Positions 62,155-64,000 of a stretch of 64,000 nucleotides of DNA are shown piece by piece. Below the pieces are notes generated by a model. It saw only the letters and a list, made by a program, of their open reading frames with translations. It had not been told where the DNA came from and did not search any database. Where the stretch lies: the NCBI RefSeq assembly GCF_040274945.1, contig NZ_JBEMAR010000001.1:372001-436000 (forward strand), read 5' to 3'. This DNA comes from Carnobacterium_B sp040274945. Its GTDB lineage: Bacteria; Bacillota; Bacilli; Lactobacillales; Carnobacteriaceae. The translations under genes and the position numbers were made by a program. Positions within the stretch are counted from its first letter, which is position 1. The number at the start of each line of letters is the position of its first letter.

Positions 62155-64000
62155 CTATTCTTGTGGAGTTTCTAATTTTATGGTAATTTTATCCGTACTT
62201 TGCATATTGGCATTTGGTTCGAGGCTTTGACTGACGACATAGCCTTCCCCTTCAAATATAAATTCTAATCCAGTTATTTCTGAAACCTTTAAAACATCAT
62301 TTTTTGACCATCCCATCATATCCGGCATAGTCATAGCTCCATTAGTCATTAAAACCACACGTTGATTTTCAATAGTAGTCTCAGTTGGTAATGGTAATTG
62401 TTGTACTATTGTATCACCATTTCCAACAACGGTCACATTTAACTGAGTACCTTCTAATGATTTTAGTGCTTCATTTTTTGAAATTCCAGTAACTTTTGGC
62501 ATTTCGACCGTATTTGTCTCAGCTTCTTCGTCTTCTCCTAAAGCCAAATATTCTAATGCTCGTTTCATAATAGGTTGGTAAATTTCTTTAACTACTCCAC
62601 TTCCTGTTATACTGCCATCTTTAATTTCAGGTTGTTGTACTGTAATGTAAAGAATCACTTTTGGATCATCTGCTGGAGCCATAGCCGCAACAGAATAAAT
62701 GTAATTTGTTCCTCCACTATAATACTGTTTTGTTTTAGGATTGACAATCTCAGCAGTCCCAGTTTTTGCAGCAATTTCATATCCATCGATTTGATAGCCT
62801 ACACCTGTCCCATTTTCGTTGTAAACGACCTCTTTTAAATACTCCAATGTTTGATCTGCTACTTCTTTACTTATTGGTTGGCCTACAACTTCTGGCTCAA
62901 CGATTGTTTCTTTTCCTGTGTCTGAATCAACAAATTTACTTATAAATTGCGGTTTCATCATTTGGCCATCATTTGCTACCGCTGTAAAAGCTTGCAACAT
63001 CTGTAATGCGGTAACGGTTAACCCTTGCCCAAAAGCGGTATTTGCTTGTTCTAGAGGATAGTTAAAAGCAACTGAACCTTTAGCTTCATTTGCTAAACCA
63101 GAATTAGTCGTTTGACCAATTCCGAAGGCATCCATATATTCTTTCCAAGTTTCTGGGCTCATTTTTTCCATTAAGTTAGCAAAAGCCACATTACTCGAAC
63201 GTGCCAAACCTTCTAAATAAGAAATCGTACCCCAACCATTTGGATTATGGTCATGAATCGGATCATCAGCAATCATTTTCACTCCAGATTGGAAATAAGC
63301 ATTTGGATCAAAAACACCTTCACTGACAGCTGCAGCTAAGGTCAATATCTTCATTGTAGATCCTGGTTCATAGGTGTTTTCCACCAAAACGTTTTGCCAC
63401 AATTGATCGATGCCTTCTTTTGTAGTTCCATTAAATGTAGGTCTCTGTGATGCTGCAATAATAGCGCCTGTTTCTGGATTAATCAACGTTGCGGTTACCA
63501 TAGCAGGATTGTATTTATCATCAATTTCGGTCATAACATTTTCCATGTAGACTTGCATTCGTTTATCTAAAGTTAGATAGATATCATCCCCATTTTCAGG
63601 TTCTGTTGTTTCTACTTTAGAATTTGGAATAACGTAACCAAAACTGTCTTTTTGATAAATCGTTTTCCCATCTGTACCTTTAAGAATATCGTCATATGCA
63701 AGCTCAATCCCCATCATGCCGGTTAAGTCCGTGCTAGAAACACCTTCTTTTTCTCCAGAGGGTAATGCAGCATAACCGACTAAATGCGAAGCGAATATTC
63801 CATTAGGATAAAGTCTTGTAGGGGTCTCCTCAAAGACGATACCTGGTAGCTTTTCTTCTTCAATACTCTTTTTTGTATCAAACGATAAGTTTTTCCCTGC
63901 TTCACCAAATTCAACTTGATTAAGATCTTTTTGATTTAAGTTTGCTAAAATGTCTTCTTTACTCATAGGGATGTATTTTTCTAATACTTCAGCTGTTTTT
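62155..64000 (-). CDS. Class B penicillin-binding protein with PASTA domains (PBP2B/2X-like), N-terminus missing
   Basis: The C-terminal 614 residues of a division transpeptidase; the frame continues past the window edge, so the first Met inside (63966) is not the start. Numbering from that Met, the active-site Ser is in STMK at 203-206, SSN follows near 263 and KTG near 403. Two PASTA repeats end the protein (about 490-600), as in Streptococcus PBP2x and Bacillus PbpB/SpoVD. It cross-links septal peptidoglycan. In related genomes ftsL, mraW and mraZ would lie just upstream, outside this window. Confidence 0.94.
   Translation of the reverse strand, partial: KTAEVLEKYIPMSKEDILANLNQKDLNQVEFGEAGKNLSFDTKKSIEEEKLPGIVFEETPTRLYPNGIFASHLVGYAALPSGEKEGVSSTDLTGMMGIELAYDDILKGTDGKTIYQKDSFGYVIPNSKVETTEPENGDDIYLTLDKRMQVYMENVMTEIDDKYNPAMVTATLINPETGAIIAASQRPTFNGTTKEGIDQLWQNVLVENTYEPGSTMKILTLAAAVSEGVFDPNAYFQSGVKMIADDPIHDHNPNGWGTISYLEGLARSSNVAFANLMEKMSPETWKEYMDAFGIGQTTNSGLANEAKGSVAFNYPLEQANTAFGQGLTVTALQMLQAFTAVANDGQMMKPQFISKFVDSDTGKETIVEPEVVGQPISKEVADQTLEYLKEVVYNENGTGVGYQIDGYEIAAKTGTAEIVNPKTKQYYSGGTNYIYSVAAMAPADDPKVILYITVQQPEIKDGSITGSGVVKEIYQPIMKRALEYLALGEDEEAETNTVEMPKVTGISKNEALKSLEGTQLNVTVVGNGDTIVQQLPLPTETTIENQRVVLMTNGAMTMPDMMGWSKNDVLKVSEITGLEFIFEGEGYVVSQSLEPNANMQSTDKITIKLETPQE

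Overview
The window is a low-GC, gene-dense Firmicutes chromosome segment that looks like a Carnobacterium-type lactic acid bacterium. Three things point there. The gene order is that of Bacilli/Lactobacillales. MurE carries the DNPR motif of meso-diaminopimelate ligases and a diaminopimelate epimerase gene is present, so the wall should be of the meso-DAP type rather than the lysine type of Enterococcus or Streptococcus. Five cold-shock protein genes lie in 64 kb, four of them a tandem array of practically identical copies. The genus is an inference; no rRNA is present. I see no prophage, insertion sequence, CRISPR array or tRNA gene.

Layout. 1-4.6 kb: an overlapping gene pair cut by the window edge, a coiled-coil membrane protein, rarA, a 6S RNA gene, a small membrane protein and a universal stress protein. 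4.6-8.2 kb: ackA with its linked methyltransferase gene, then rplU-prp-rpmA behind an L21 leader. 8.2-11.7 kb: an amino-acid ABC transporter with two binding proteins behind a T-box whose specifier reads CAC (histidine). 11.6-15.7 kb: mreB, mreC, mreD, minC, minD. 16.0-17.9 kb: four tandem csp genes, each with its own promoter and terminator, sitting between radC and mreB, which are neighbours in Bacillus. 18-23.9 kb: radC, a HAD phosphatase, folC and valS with its T-box. 23.9-27 kb: tpx, rex with a perfect Rex operator, and an amidohydrolase. 27.0-27.3 kb: an unassigned, extensively base-paired RNA-like element. 27.3-33.2 kb: thiI, its cysteine desulfurase, ezrA, a free methionine-(R)-sulfoxide reductase and rpsD with a structured leader. 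33.2-41.2 kb: small genes, luxS, mtnN, nudF, acetyltransferases, and an xpaC-telA pair under a 30-bp palindrome. 41.4-45.6 kb: a MarR-regulated heterodimeric ABC exporter with a 30-bp operator over its promoter. 45.7-50.3 kb: a fifth csp, dapF and ileS with its T-box. 50.3-64 kb: the division and cell-wall cluster from divIVA back to a PASTA-containing penicillin-binding protein that runs off the window.

Together these genes cover cell shape (MreBCD), division-site placement (MinCD, DivIVA, EzrA, SepF), the Z-ring (FtsZ, FtsA), peptidoglycan precursor synthesis (MurE, MurD, MraY, MurG, DapF), sulfur transfer to tRNA (cysteine desulfurase and ThiI), the activated methyl cycle (MtnN, LuxS) and redox control (Rex, Tpx). 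Regulation is unusually legible: three T-boxes, ribosomal-protein leaders, Rex and MarR operators, and hairpins just before the csp ribosome binding sites. The items most worth a second look are the RNA-like element at 27.1-27.3 kb, the csp array, and the two 30-bp palindromes.
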